Notes under the pieces: model-generated
Told to the model about the DNA's origin: nothing
The model's input: the letters and a program-made list of their open reading frames with translations, nothing else
The model's database searches: none
Assembly (NCBI GenBank): GCA_022478985.1
Contig: JAKSZP010008023.1
Location: 108,929-172,928, forward strand
Direction: 5' to 3'
DNA from: Massospora cicadina
Lineage: Eukaryota > Entomophthoromycota > Entomophthoromycetes > Entomophthorales > Entomophthoraceae
DNA length: 64,000 nt
Program-made: the position numbers and the translations under genes
Part shown: positions 1 through 12,267 of the stretch, piece by piece
How positions within the stretch are numbered: the first letter of the stretch is position 1
How the letters are laid out: every line of letters starts with the position of its first letter

Positions 1-2749
1 TTCGCATACCTCACATACCAGTGGTCTTTTTCAGGTGTTTCATTTTGAGGAAGGTTTCACGTGGTTGGGTTGGACCAACCTCACAGAGGACTTACATAGC
101 CAACCAGTAGTAGGTGAACGTTTGGCGCTGTCAGTGCCCCAAACCTCTCCCTACTCAGTTAGGCCACTTTGGTTGCTTGTCAGTGCACCAAATGAATAAG
201 TAAATATACAGTGGTCAGAACTGGAATTTTTTGGTCCATGACAGGTATGAAGCTGCTGGGTGAGGCAAAATTGTCTTTGAATCTCCATGTGGTGCAGTTC
301 TAAGCGTTTGAACTGGTGGTGGAGAGCAGGGTGGACAAATTGGCAAAGGTATGACTCGGTTTTGGCAAAGTTCACTGCCATGTTCAAAAGGGCGATCATA
401 GTGTATAGGTGCATCAATTCAAGTGCAAACTGGGTGATTCAATTAAAATTGGTTTGTCCTCCAATTTGTATAGTCTTATAAAGTAGAGCCTCCACAGTTG
501 TGCTAACTCAGCAAATTGTATCTGATAGTTTACATCATCAGAGGTTGAAAGATAAAAGCCAATGGCGCTGTAAATTGTAAATCTCTCACGTTTTAAGTAA
601 GTATTTCTTATTAGTTAGTGTGGACACATCTTATCAAAATCATGTTTTTCTCCTTTTAATAAACTTAGCTCTGCTAGAATTATTTATCATAAAGAGTTAC
701 ATCTTAACCTGATAACCTTGAATTTAACCTGGCAGGGGACAACAGTTTCTAAAGTCTAGAATCTATTATCTAATTCCCTTAGAAACTAAATGACTAGTAT
801 TTTTATATTAACATCAGTGAGTTTTACAGTGTAATTATTAATACTAGGAAATTGCACTTTGTTGATAAATAAGATCAGACAAGATATAGTGTAGCTTACT
901 ATGTTTACTTAAAAGAAAAGATATTTATAGTCAATGAAATTGAACGCTCTTGGTAAGGATATTGGTCCCTAAGGTTAGCAAGATCATTTTTAATCCTCAA
1001 GTGAGCCTTGGTTTTAAATTATGAAGTGATTGGGACCCTTTGCGCCCTTTGAGATAGTTTCAGGTTCAATTTAACCCTTTTTTATTTTTAAAGTCAATAG
1101 CCTAATCAAAAGATTCATACAGTGTTAGATTATGTGGACTGATGGCAAACTTGTCTGAGAGTTGATTTATGTCTGAACTGGCTCAAGCTTGGTCTTTCCT
1201 AACACATATTATCAGGTTTTACATGCTAAACAGCCAATCATTTAGATAACTCTATGTTATTTGTGGTTGAGCTTATAGATGACCCACTATATCGAGTGAT
1301 TTGTCAAAATGTGAATGAAATCATCAGAGCAAGAGAAAAAGGCGTGGCACCAGATAATTAAGTATGTAGCTCAACTAGAAGCTTTCCAGACATTTGACAA
1401 GGTGAAAATGACATCTAAAACAATAATAATGAAAGTCAGAAAAAATTGGATGATGTTAAGAGAAAATTTACCATAAGGACAATTTAAGAACATTTCCATA
1501 ATATTTCCAACAGTCTATTTAAACTTTAAATGAGGTAAACAATGCCACTAATCAGACTATAAAGTATGAAAATGATAATAAACCAAAATACCAAAATTTG
1601 GCAATTTGCAATAAAGTTGCCTATTATTACACAGATTGCCACTTTATATTCAAGCCACCTAAGACTTTTCTTGAGAGGAGAGTATAAACTACAATTGTAG
1701 TAAAAAAGATGTTTTGGCGTGGATGCTCACCAAGTCCAGAATTAGTTATTAAAAGTTCTCTAGTTGCAATAAAAGAATTGGGAAGTCATTACAATGAGAA
1801 TACAATTGAAAAGTTGAGAAGTTAAAAAATCTGAAAACAGGGCCTTCAAAATTTTAAGCATGCCTGTAGTTTAAATGCCAAAGGAGAGAGTCAAATCTAA
1901 GTTATCAAAACATTAATTCAAGTCTTAGTTAAAGTATATGTCTACCCTACTGATGGCCTAATACTGCTAAAGCCCAAAGATTAAGCTTAATAAAGTTGAG
2001 CAATAAAGGTCTAATTGTTAGCTTTTTGATGTAGCATTAAGAGTTAGAAGAAGTGAATGAACAAACTTTTTGCTGGATAAGATAGTCAAGTCATGGGATG
2101 TGTTACATATTTGATGATCACATTATCCAGCTTTGAATTGAATATGGAATTGATTGAATTTATAATTTACCACCAATTGTTTGGGGCGATCAGCCTATAA
2201 ACTTTAGTTGGTTTTAATATTGAGATCCATTCCCAATGTTGATGCCTATGATTGTCTAATTGGTCACATTAGCCACAAATAATTTATGTGAATTCACTTG
2301 TTGAATGTATATACAATAATTAATTTACTTACATGGATTGATTAGGGTGAGACACCAAATGATTAGGGGGTGTTTTTAAATTTACTGAAGCATTGTGATG
2401 CTTGTCTTGACATTAGCTTGTAAATTTTATGAGCGACGTAATCTGATTATAATATGTAAATTGTTCTATTACCTAAGCACCACAATTAACTTATAAAAGT
2501 TAATTTTCTGGGGCTTGCTAAAGGTGTTGGAACGCGCTAATTTGAAAGTCAGCCTGTGATGTCATGATTCCACTTTTATGAGTAAATTTATCAGTGATAG
2601 ATGCCACTTTAAATAGAGGTACAACCAATGAGCTAATTAACAAGCTTCCCTGTCACAGAGCCAGCTAATAAAAGTTAAGACTAGCCTGACAGTCAGGGTG
2701 AGTAAACACCCAGGACGCAAACCAGAATTCCTGAAGCAGCAATCCATAT
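1..2749. other. AT-rich stretch without a recognised gene
   Basis: Nothing with clear gene structure was seen. The first 500 bases are less AT-rich and hold an 88-codon open frame on the minus strand (151-417) whose product is rich in His, Gln and Leu. It could be a relic of a retrotransposon Gag, but no family motif is visible. The rest is AT-rich, with stops in all frames every few dozen codons and very few CpG dinucleotides, like old repeat DNA. Confidence 0.4.
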
Positions 2750-3075
2750 GGCCTGATGTTTAATGGGAAGAGAGATTATTTAGGGGTGGTGACTAATGAT
2801 CACCGCTACAACCACCTCTACTAATACCATGCTGTGGCCACAGTGGCATCTGCAGATTCTGACACTGTTGGCTCTTTTGAGCCCATAGAAAGCCCTAAAT
2901 TTAATCTGGTGAAATGGGTTGCAAGTGCGCAGAAAGGTCATGAGACTTCGCCCACTGGGGAGAAAGAATCTCCAAAAGCAATGTCACATCCTGGTGCCAG
3001 ATGACGTCCACAATCGAGGAAAGCCCCAGAAGGCCACTATAGTGATATCCCCATTTAAGGGGAGATGGTAGTAAC
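2750..3075 (+). pseudogene. Degenerate open frame, unknown origin
   Basis: One forward frame stays readable for about 100 codons with only a few stops, encoding a hydrophilic Ser/Pro/Lys-rich segment (for example ESPKFNLVKWVASAQKG). Its composition resembles a Gag or transposon linker more than a globular enzyme. No start codon, catalytic motif or zinc knuckle is visible. It lies about 0.5 kb upstream of the Gypsy-A 5' LTR and is probably part of an older, unrelated repeat. From 3076 to 3603 I see no gene. Confidence 0.2.
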
Positions 3076-3603
3076 ATTGTGATTATAGCCCTATAGCCCA
3101 GTCATTGAGTGGTCTGGGGAAAATGCAATTATCGACAGCATCTGGTAGAAGAGAGTATAAACTAAACTGGAAAAAAACTCTTTGGGAAAATTGTTTATTA
3201 GAACAAATTATTAAAAATTGACTTGACAACTGTACCTATGGGGGACTGTTGTCTTAAGCGCTGGGTCTTGGGGAATAAATAGATTCTACATGAACTGAGA
3301 TAATGTGATCCCATTTGATTCTGGTGGATTGACATTATAAAACTATACCATTGCAGGAGCAATCTCATTATGGTCAGCCAACTCTCACTTAACTTTTCCA
3401 CCAAATTACACTCCCAGCACAATTCTTCTTGGTAGATCAGTGTCACTTAATATAGCGGGTGACTGGATATGCCTATGGCCAGACCACAAAGAGGAGATCC
3501 CATTGGATACTGAACATATTTAACGCTCACAAACCTACTGGGTCTGGGCCTGCTTTTTCCAGTGGAAGGAAAACACATTGATAGAGTTTCAAGCCTAAGT
3601 GTG

Positions 3604-3890
3604 TGTAAGTCTAGAGAGCATCCCCTCCACTTGGACCGGGTGGCATTCCCACTCCCATAATAAAAAGTCCAAGAAGGCCAACTGCCCCTCTCATCTTCCA
3701 GGGCGACCTCCCCATGTGGTGGATGAGAGATGGGTAACAGCTTACCCTTTGAGGATCTTGACACCCATCCCAGTATAAACTTTGGATCAAATAACACAAC
3801 AAAATAAGGGAATTTGTGCTGAGCTATAATTGAGTCAGCAATCTCATGGGGTGGAAAGTTCAAATAAAGTTGAGGGTAATGAGCCTTCAG
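3604..3890 (+). repeat. Gypsy-A 5' LTR, left part
   Basis: It begins TGTAAGTC and matches the start of the 3' LTR at 10642, including the segment around the shared word gtggtggatgagagatgggt. The match stops at 3890, where a LINE-like element is inserted, and resumes at 5802. Confidence 0.8.
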
Positions 3891-5788
3891 AACTCTCTTT
3901 TGCTTCGATATCAGAATCAATGCCATTTTACATTTTTAAAATATATATAAAATTGCTGCTCGATTGAGCCAATACTTACAAATGTCAATGCTCTTGACGC
4001 CTGCTGCCCCAACTTGAGGTGGTGATGTGCTGCCATCTGGAATATTTCGGCCGCCACTGAAGCATGCCTGGGATAGCTCTGCTAACCCCCTAATGCTTCC
4101 AGGCGTTATGTTTCCCCTTGGTACTTGAACCACCATCTTGCAAGTTCCCAGGTGGTGCTCTGGAGCCCTTTGGTGTTCCCATGGAGCAATTTTCATTTCA
4201 GCCTCCAGGTCAAATATGAGAATCTCTTCCCATAGCAAGTGCGATCATCATTGAGATGGCCAAAGCGGTGTTTAAACCTGCCAGCTTCATTGATTTCCGC
4301 ACCTTTAAGGGGTACTTTGACCTCAGATTCTGTTCCAAGGCTGATGCAATGGCAGCATCTAAGCTGTCATTAATCTTTAAGAATATCCCCTTCCTACTAT
4401 TTGCACCTAGCTCCCAGATGAGGTCACTTTGGAGGTCAGTTTACTGGGTTGCCCTCCCATCTTTCCCCCAAATTCCTCCGCCATGAGCTCATGGAGGGTT
4501 TGGCCATTTACAGCGCATACCCCATGTTGCAATAATGGTTCCGAATGGAGCAGAATGTTTGGCAAGGCCACGCGCCTTTGTGATGATCCACCCATTCCAT
4601 CATGACACCCACCTCACAATTCCCCCCCGCAAGGTGATCAGATCCACCCTGCTTACCCATTCTGGGCACGCATCAAGGACAGCTGCACCATTTGCCCCTT
4701 GTGATTTAAGCTTGATCACTCAAAGTGCAAGTGACTTACATCTTCCGCCTCTGCTGATTCCACCACTCCTCCACCCAGCGTTGGGTCAGCAGCCAGTTCA
4801 GCCTAATTTTTGAATGGGGCTCAATCCTCCTGCCCCAACCTCAGAAAATTCTGGTGCCACTCTCAATGCAGCACCAAATCAAAATTAAAAATTTTTAAAA
4901 GTTTAAACAATTTGACCGGATTATGGCATCCTGATTCAATGACTGAACCAGTTTCAGCTGAGCTGCCATGATCAACAGCATGTGGCCAATCAGCTCCTGC
5001 CACTGCCCCAATTCTGGTAGCTGGCCCAGCGCTGGCTGAATCCAATCCATTTGAAGCTCTTTAATGGATTGAAGAGGATGGACGTCCATACTATGTGAAA
5101 CCAGATTTTGCTTTGGATTAATTCTTTGTTGACCCTCCCATTTCACGTCCCCACCATTTTTCCTCAAAACAGTTTTTCAATTTATAATAATACCAATAAA
5201 ATGGCAGTTGAGGCTGCAGCTGCCCCTGCCAACACCCTACTTCGCCAGCAACTTCATTGAGAAATGGAGCCCCTTGTTGATGGTATTCCTATCCCCAATT
5301 TTCTCCATGATTTTGAGGAAAATGCGACATATGAAATTGAGGAGCTTGCTTTTGGTGCAAGTCACACTTGCATCAAAGCAGCAAAAACTTCTCTTTTTGA
5401 CCTTAACTATCCCAAAACCCGCCTGAGCATCAAATCATTCACTTGTGTGCCTGCCCTCATCACTTTCGCTGAGCATCTACTTGCTCATTAAATTGAGGCA
5501 ATGGACACTGCCGGCCTCATCAATGAAAAAAACCCAATTATAACTCCTTATGCCACATGTTGCTTATGCTCTATCCCCAATGCTGTCTGCCATGGTCCGC
5601 CAGCTAAAGCTGGCGCCAGACAAAAATTTCCCTAAAGCTTCCTCACCTTCTGATATGGCTTCCTAGGCTGTTAGTTGAGGTGCCATATTAGGATTTTTTT
5701 ATTTCTAATAATCTCTTTGTTTGGCGTATTTTCAAATAAAAATGCATGGCGGCTCCCCCTTTTTGTTTAGGCTCCACTAGTGCTAAAA
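3891..5788 (+). mobile_element. HAL-like element 1 (ORF1-only LINE derivative)
   Basis: A 1.9 kb insertion into the Gypsy-A 5' LTR. The uninterrupted 3' LTR copy runs straight across the insertion point. The insertion is flanked by a perfect 13-bp duplication, aatgagccttcag (3878-3890 and 5789-5801), typical of target-primed reverse transcription. It ends in a short A run and carries only ORF1-like coding sequence, homologous to the elements at 46.2 and 61.6 kb and to ORF1 of the LINE at 48-53 kb. No endonuclease or RT is present. It is the most diverged of the three copies, so probably the oldest. Confidence 0.75.
4256..5650 (+). pseudogene. ORF1-like protein of HAL-like element 1, broken
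   Basis: Coding traces jump between frames. The segment from 4256 (FKGYFDLRFCSKADA) aligns with FDLSFTCKADAATAA in element 2 and with LDLGFESKIAADEAAA in ORF1 of the resident LINE, so it is the first RRM-like region of an ORF1 protein. A downstream frame at 5264-5491 contains GIPIPNFL and YPKTRLSI. It matches the unknown C-terminal region conserved in the other two copies (GIPTPSIP, NPKSKIT). The CCHC knuckle is not readable here. Frameshifts and stops make it non-functional. Confidence 0.55.
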
Positions 5789-5801
5789 AATGAGCCTTCA
5801 G

Positions 5802-6785
5802 TATCAAGGCCCAAGGGCCCCAAGCCTTTGGCAACAAAGCAATTGGGTGCATACTTTTGGCAAATGAATCATTTAGTGTCAAATCTTTGGCAAAGCTTGC
5901 TGATGGCATCGGGTCATCAGAAATGTAGTCACCAGTTCAAAAGACTCCCCAAAAGCATCAAAGTCCACATTTTACATTACTTGCTTGGCCAAACGGACGC
6001 TGGAGAACCTGGGTATGGGCAGGTTGGGCATCCCAAACCCGTTCTCAACCTTATGGGATAACCCCTACGTGGGGTGGCCCTGGGAAGTTCACACTGCCCA
6101 AGGGCAAGACGCCATTGCACCAGACTTAAACCAAAGAAAATTGGCAATTAGGCTTCCTTAGATGAACTGACAGAAACTTGGCCCGCCGCTGACACTTTAA
6201 AAGTTGGTTCAAATTAAGTACATTTTTCTCCATCTTGCTCAAAGTTTGCCAGGTTAAGCTGAATCTTGAGGTCCCTAATCCCACGCTTTCTTAAGCTATT
6301 CTCCAAAATTGATCATCTATTTATGCAGTTGTAACACATAGAGAAATTTGACAGTTGATTCTCTTATTTTTAATTCAATAAAAAAACTTCCCACGCTCAA
6401 AATTACTTAATCAACTTCATATTTTTCTTGCTAAACCCCTGTGACAATTACAATGTTGCCCCACAGCCCGTGTATTGACTGGGTTGTCTCAGTCATACTT
6501 TTAATCTTGGTCCTCACTGTAGTCACTTAGGCTTATTGTGCCATAACCTTTCAGTAAATTTCCTCAATCCCAAATCTCCCTACTTAGGCCCATTGGCCCT
6601 GGGCTGAAACAGCCTGGTTTTGCGCCAGTTTGTCCTTTTTTATTTGCAGTCCTTCGGCATTCCCTTGTTATTTATATCCCAATGCATTTAAACGTTGTTC
6701 TCGTGGCAATGCCCTGACATTCTGGCTTGCCTTTTGGGTGCTTTTGCATCCTGACTGGCAGGCTGGTCTAAACTTTACCGTTGCC
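5802..6785 (+). repeat. Gypsy-A 5' LTR, right part
   Basis: This continues the LTR after the insertion and matches about 10930-11911 of the 3' LTR over nearly its whole length, including ggctggtctaaactttacc near the end. The two LTRs differ by many substitutions and small indels, so insertion is old. The exact 3' edge (about 6785) is set where the similarity fades, at a ttgcc/ttgca step. Confidence 0.75.
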
Positions 6786-7208
6786 CTGAAGTAATCAACC
6801 TTCCATTATTTCTTACCATTTCTTCCCTCCTTGTTGAGGACGGTGATGCAGTGGATGCCATCTTCCTTATGGATGTTCATTTGGTAGTCTGCCATCATTG
6901 GTTGTCTGGTTGAACGCCAATGTTATAAGCTTTTCCTGGATGGCTTTGGAGGAATTCCTTCATAGTCAACTTGTACCATTTCCCTCTACTTTCCCCTTGG
7001 ACCACCCTTAAAATGGAACTTCATGATTGGATTTGCCAATTTAGCCTCAGGTTCTGTTCCTGACGCTGAATCAGTATCCATATGGTCTCAGGTCCTGACG
7101 ACACCCCTGACCCCAGTTGGTGTGTTCTGGCACACCTGCCTTTGCAATCCTTTTGGTGTCATCAGAAAATACTGTATCCGCCAATAAACAGAATATGCCT
7201 ACTTTTTA

Positions 7209-7481
7209 TTGCCAGAGAAAATTAGTATTGGGGCTCACCAGGTGTCCTTTGAGGCCTTGGTTGACACTGGAGCAGGGGGAAACTTAATGAGTCTGGAGTT
7301 GGCCCAGCAGCTGGATCTTGACTTAGATCTGGAGCCAGCAGTGTTAGTCGCATCGTTGGCCTCCCAGCCATCCTATAAATTATGGCGCCCCGTACCCTTC
7401 TCAGTTCACCAATTTAGTTTTTGTGATCGCTATTCTGCAATGCTTAATCTCATATTACTGGTGATTTTGGGTGTGGGGTAG
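7209..7481 (+). pseudogene. Gypsy-A aspartic protease
   Basis: This frame reads FEALVDTGAGGNLMS followed by a hydrophobic stretch. D-T-G-A is the active-site loop of the retropepsin family, which cleaves Gag-Pol polyproteins. The second half of the fold is still partly readable up to LVILGVG, after which the frame stops. No Gag frame precedes it. It is a fragment of the former polyprotein. Confidence 0.75.
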
Positions 7482-7699
7482 TGGCGTCTTCAGCATGTGA
7501 GGATTCACTTGGAATCTAACACACTTTCATTTTTAGCGGTCAGATGGAGGGTGAGTTTTCTTTATTCTAATACCCTTACCAGGGCTCAACCATGGTTCAG
7601 TTACAACCATTGTTTCCCTCATAGGCCTTCCACTGGATTTCCCCACTGTGTTGATGGGATACCATAGTATTTTTGATTCCAAAAAAGGCTAAATGCCTT

Positions 7700-8930
7700 C
7701 CTACACTCACAGAATTCAATTTAAGTTTTGGACTACTTTGAGGTGGTGAACATAAATTGCCCGCTGTACCTGCATACACAGAGGAGGAGGTTGCCCTTAA
7801 TGCCTGGTTGGATGTCATGCTCAAGAAGTGTTGGTTATTCAAAGAGACATCCCCCAGTTGCCTCTCTCATTGTCTTTGCCAAAAAGGCAGATGTTTCCCT
7901 TTGCCCCTGCATGGATTATAGCCACCTCAACAATGTCACAGTCCATGACCATTATCTACTGCCTTTGTAACAGACAATTGGCCAAGAAATTGCCAAGTCG
8001 TGCATGTTCTCAAAACATGATCTAGTTGATGCCTTTAATTAGATTCAGGTGATGGAAGATCAGGAATGTCTTACTGATATCTGGATAAGATGAAGCATAT
8101 TCTTATTTTGAGTAATAACTTTTGGGCTTAATAATGCACTTGCAACATTACAAAGGATGATCAATATTGTGCTGGATAATCTCCAATTCACCTGAGCTGT
8201 CATATATATCAACGATATCCTGGTACACTCCCATACTTTTAAACAACATGCAAAGGACTTGGAGGCGGTAGTGGCTCTCTTGCATAAGGTGGGCCTGTTT
8301 GTCAAGCCTTCAAAATGTGATTTTTACCGGGAGGAAGTTACATTCTTTGGTAACCTTGTCTTAAAAGATGGGTACGCCATACCTCCCAGCAAACTGGATG
8401 CCATCCGTGAGTGGTCAATTCCCAAAACCCAAAAGCAATTGATAAGCTTCTTGAGCACTATTGTATTCATAAAAATTCTCTTCCAAACTATCCCAGTTGG
8501 CCTCCCTACTCCATCCGCTCACAGGCAAGAACGTTCCCTTTCTTTGGACGCCCAAGTGCCAGAAGGCATTCAATTCAATTAAAGAGGTGTTTGTGTCGCC
8601 CCCCATCCTCAAGCATGTAGACCCATCCAAACCCTATATTTTAGCATGTGATGCGTCATCCTCCACAGTTGGGCTGTCTTGCTCCAAGAGCATGATGGGT
8701 TGGAACACCCAGTTGCTTACTTATCCCACAAGTTTTCTTCCACTGAACAATTCAGGGCCATCTATGACAAGGAGCTGACCGCTGTAGCATGAGCATTGAC
8801 CCACTGGCAATATCTCTTACAGGGTGCTCAACACAAATTAACTGTGCAAACTGACCACTAAGATCTCCTATATTTCCACAAGCCACAGAATTTGGCGCAC
8901 CTTCAGACCTGAACCTACCGGGACTTGTGA
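7700..8930 (+). pseudogene. Gypsy-A reverse transcriptase and RNase H, broken
   Basis: Reverse transcriptase signatures appear in shifting frames: IVFAKKAD and CMDYSHLNNVTVHDHY (fingers and palm) at about 7860-7970, then VIYINDIL at about 8196-8222, where the YxDD box has lost its first Asp. This is followed by FVKPSKCDFYREEVTFFG in the thumb and connection region at 8259-8420. RNase H begins with ILACDASSSTVG at about 8640. Several stops and frameshifts separate these parts. The order is that of Ty3/gypsy Pol. The Asp-to-Asn change in the RT active site would abolish polymerisation even if the frames were intact. Confidence 0.85.
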
Positions 8931-9269
8931 AGCTTTAACTTTAAATATGCTTTTTTGAAGGGAGCTCTGAATGTCATTCCCAATTTTTTAAGTTGCAATA
9001 CTGCACTCTTCCCAGCTGTTTCAGATGAGGCGGACCTCATCACAGTCTTCCCCCACTCGAATCCTGGCCATTATTCCCTCCAACAGTTTTGGCAAAAGAT
9101 TTAAATCCAGACACACTGTTGTTGTCACAGGTCTTAGCAGCACAGATGGCATGTGCGGAGGGGGTGGATTATTTGGAGCAGTTGTCTCTCCCAACTTCCA
9201 AGCATTCCTTTTAAACTTTTGGCTGAGGGGCTCATCCAGTTTAGGTCGCAGGTGTGGGTCCCTCCCCAC

Positions 9270-10110
9270 CTTCAAGCTGCAGTCATTCAAGCTCATCATG
9301 ATCCCCCTACAGTTGGTCACCTGGGGAATAAAAAATGCATTGATCTAGTGAAGCGTACCTTCAACTGGCGTAGCTTGTCAAAGATGTTCCCGCATGGATA
9401 GCTGACTTTGCGACTTGCATGTGGGCCAAGTCAGTTGGTCTGGTAGGAATGGTATTCTTCACCCCTTACAGCAGGCAGAGGTTCCATGGACATCAGTGTC
9501 TGTGGACTTCATTGTTGAGCTGCCCATCTCCAAGAGGCTCACAGCGGTCATGGTGATTGTAGGCTGCTTCACTAAATTCTCCATGTTCATCCCATGCTCC
9601 TCCACTATTACCATCAAAGAAACTGCCCGCTTATATGTGTGTCATGCACTAATGTTTGAACTCCCACAGGAATTATCAGCAACTGTGGGGCTCAATTTAT
9701 GACACAGTTTTAGAACAAGCTCTTAGCAATCTTGAATATTACGCCATGCCGTTCCACTGCGTACCATCCACAGTCAGATGGCCAAACTGAATGAGACAGT
9801 CAGGTCTTGGAGAAGTACTTGCGGTGCTACGCTCCAACTACTCAGGATACCTGGGCGGATGTCCTACCCCTCACCCAGTTTGCATTCAATAATAGAACGC
9901 ATGCGTCCATGAGCTTCTCCCCATATGAAGTAACCTTGGGGTAAAATCCCTCATCCTCAGTTAGCCATGCCTTCATCCAGAGGTACCAGATGCAGCTGAC
10001 CACGCTCAGCATACTTGGGACACACAGTCCCTGGTTTGGGAGCATTTAACTAAAGCCATAAGTTATTACAAACGGTTTGACGATTGAAAGCAGCTCCCAG
10101 CTCACTAAAT
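9270..10110 (+). pseudogene. Gypsy-A integrase, broken
   Basis: An HHCC-type region is recognisable near 9285-9425 (IQAHHDPPTVGHLGNKKC). It is followed by the catalytic core: WTSVSVDFI with the first Asp, and CGAQFMTQF around the second catalytic site, where the expected Asp reads Asn. The third signature is STAYHPQSDGQTE, directly followed by a stop codon. Downstream, FAFNNRTHASMSFSPYEV fits the usual end of the core. This is the integrase of a Ty3/gypsy element, inactivated by substitution, stop codons and frameshifts. Confidence 0.8.
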
Positions 10111-10405
10111 AAAGGTGGTATCATACATCATGATTAACACGCACCACTTGCAGATGCAGGTGCCTTCAAACAAGTTTGTAAGTAAATGCTTGGGTCCCCA
10201 TTTGGTGGAAGAAGACTTAGGGAATGGCGCCTTCCATCCAAAGTTGCCACCCCACTGGAAGCAACGTCCAGTGTTCCATGTCTCTCAGCTGTTCCTGTTC
10301 AAGGGGAAGATTCCATTGGATACAGAGCCCATTGTGATCAAGGGTATGGAGGGAACTGAAGTTGAGTGTATCCTGGCTTCCCCCCAATCATGCCGTTAAG
10401 TATAA

Positions 10406-10525
10406 TATTTAGTTTCATGGAAAGGCTATCCAGCCTATGAGAATAGCTGGGTAGATGCACGGGATTGTGCCAACAGCTCAGAGCTTGTTGAAGATTTCCA
10501 CACCACCCACCCAGATGCTCCACGT
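10406..10525 (+). pseudogene. Gypsy-A chromodomain
   Basis: One frame encodes [20 protein letters not shown] followed by a helix ending in [12 protein letters not shown]. This matches the second half of the chromodomain at the C-terminus of chromovirus integrases, which steers integration to modified chromatin. The aromatic cage Trp (SWKGY) and the ENSW motif are present. It lies about 120 bp before the 3' LTR. Confidence 0.8.
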
Positions 10526-10641
10526 CCTCCCTCAAAAATTGTTATGCTGATGGCAATCAAGTTGCCCAAGGACCATAAGAATGTGATCCTCAATCAATTC
10601 CCCAGTGGTGGCACTCCCCCTTCAGCAAAAGGGAAGGGTAA

Positions 10642-11911
10642 TGTAAATCCAGGAGAGCATCCCCTCCACTTGGACTGGGTGGCATTCCAGTTCCCATCAA
10701 TGAAGGGGTGAAGAAGGCTGGCGGCCCCCCTCATCTCCCAGGGCAACTCACTCATGTGGTGGATGAGAGATGGGTAACAGCTTACCCTTTAGGGATCTTG
10801 CCACTCAACCCAGTATAAACTTTGGATGAAATAACACAACTAATTAAGGGAATTTGTACTGAGCCTTTGGTGAGTTGGCAATCTCATGAGGTGGAAAATT
10901 TAAATAAGGTTGAGGGCAAAGAGCCTTTGGCATCAAGGCCTGAGGGCCCCAAGCTTTTGGCAACAACGCCCAATGGGCAGTTAATTTTGACAAGTGAGCA
11001 ATTAATGTTGAACCTTTGGCAAAGCTCACCAATGGCATCAGGTCATTGGAAAATTTTGTTGCCTGTTCAAAACCCTCACTGAAAGCATCAAATTCCACAC
11101 CTTACACTTCTCGCTTGGCCAAATAGACGTCAGAGCAACTGGGTGTGGGCGGGTTGGGCACCCCAAACCCATTCCCAACCTTATGGGACCACCCCTGTGT
11201 GGTGGCCCTGGGAGGTTCCACTGCCCGTTGGGTGAGACGCCATCATTTTAGTCATCAGATATAAAGAAAATTGGTAAATCTGGACATCTGTGGATGAACT
11301 GACAGCAACTTGGCCCACCGCTGACACTTTCAAAGTTGGTTCAGATTCAGTTCATTTTTCTACATCTCGCTCAAAGTTTGCCAGGTTAGGCTGAATCTGA
11401 GGACCCCAATCCCACGCTTTACTAAGCTATATTCCAACCTCAATTGTCTATTTAATTATTCATAACAAACTGAGAAAATTGATGGTTGATTCTTTTATTT
11501 TTAATTCAATAAAACTCTTCCCACGCTCAAAATTACTTAATCAAGTTCATATTTTTCTTGCCAAACCTCTGTTACAATTAAAATGTAGCCCCACAGACCG
11601 TGTATTGGCTGGGTTGTCTCAGTCATACTTTTAATCCTGGTCCTCACTGTAGTCACTTGGGCTTATTGTGCCAAAGCCTTTCTGGAAATTTCCCCAGTCT
11701 CAAAACTCCCTACATCTAGGCCCATTGGCCCTGGGCTGCAACAGCCTGGTTTTGCGCCAGGTTGTCATTTGCTTTCCTGCAGCATCCCCTTGTTATTCAT
11801 ATCCCAGTGTACTTAAACATCAATCACATGGCAATGCCCCTGGAATTCTGGCTAGCCTTTTGGGTGCTTTTGCATCCTGACTGGCAGGCTGGTCTAAACT
11901 TTACCGTTGCA
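10642..11911 (+). repeat. Gypsy-A 3' LTR
   Basis: It starts TGTAAATCC right after a purine-rich tract (aagggaagggta), the expected polypurine primer site, and ends near ttgca. It is uninterrupted and so serves as the reference that shows the 1.9 kb insertion in the 5' copy. The 3' edge is estimated from where it stops matching the 5' LTR. Confidence 0.75.
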
Positions 11912-12099
11912 CGGATAGTGTGCCATAGATGCCTTGATTCTTCCATGACACAATTTATTTAATTTAATGGCACCTCATTAGGACCCAAAATTGTCAAAGG
12001 AAAGAGATGCCCACCACTTCCTCACTGGTGGTGGCCTCTTGCCACTGCCACCTCCAAAAACCCTTAATCTGCTGCACCAACTCTTAGGTGGTGAGGTAG

Positions 12100-12267
12100 G
12101 GGGAAAAGAGGGCAACTTTTTGGGTACACTGTCACCCAACCCTCATCCACCACATGGGCTGAATCGCCTTGGGACACAAGATGGATGGCCACCTTCTTCA
12201 CCCCCTTTTTTGTGCAGAACAGACATTCCTCACAGTAGAGTCATAGGGGTGCTCATCTGGACTTACA
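12100..12267 (-). repeat. Inverted, diverged Gypsy-A-type LTR fragment
   Basis: The minus strand read from 12267 starts TGTAAGTCCAGA and then follows the first 160 bases of the Gypsy-A LTR, sharing ggggtgaagaagg and catgtggtggatgag. It is more diverged than the two Gypsy-A LTRs are from each other, so it belongs to a separate, older copy or a sister subfamily. It lies about 0.2 kb beyond the Gypsy-A 3' end in the opposite orientation. No internal sequence was recognised next to it. Confidence 0.6.

Larger units (their letters stand above)
3604..11911 (+). mobile_element. Gypsy-A: decayed Ty3/gypsy chromovirus
   Basis: A degenerate LTR retrotransposon. Order on the plus strand: 5' LTR (itself interrupted by an ORF1-only LINE-like insertion), a short leader with no recognisable Gag, aspartic protease, reverse transcriptase, RNase H, integrase, chromodomain and 3' LTR. 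The protease-RT-RNase H-integrase order is that of Ty3/gypsy, and the C-terminal chromodomain places it among chromoviruses. Only about 0.4 kb separates the 5' LTR from the protease, so most of gag is deleted. Many frameshifts and stops, plus losses at catalytic positions (YIND for YxDD in RT, Asn for Asp in integrase), show it is dead. A 5-bp target duplication was not convincingly found, so the outer ends may be off by a few bases. Confidence 0.85.

Noticed and set aside
3440..3603. Fragment of an upstream Gypsy-A internal region (EEIPLDTEHI resembling KIPLDTEPIV)
   Set aside because: Only about ten residues match, and the surrounding DNA does not align with the Gypsy-A 3' internal region.
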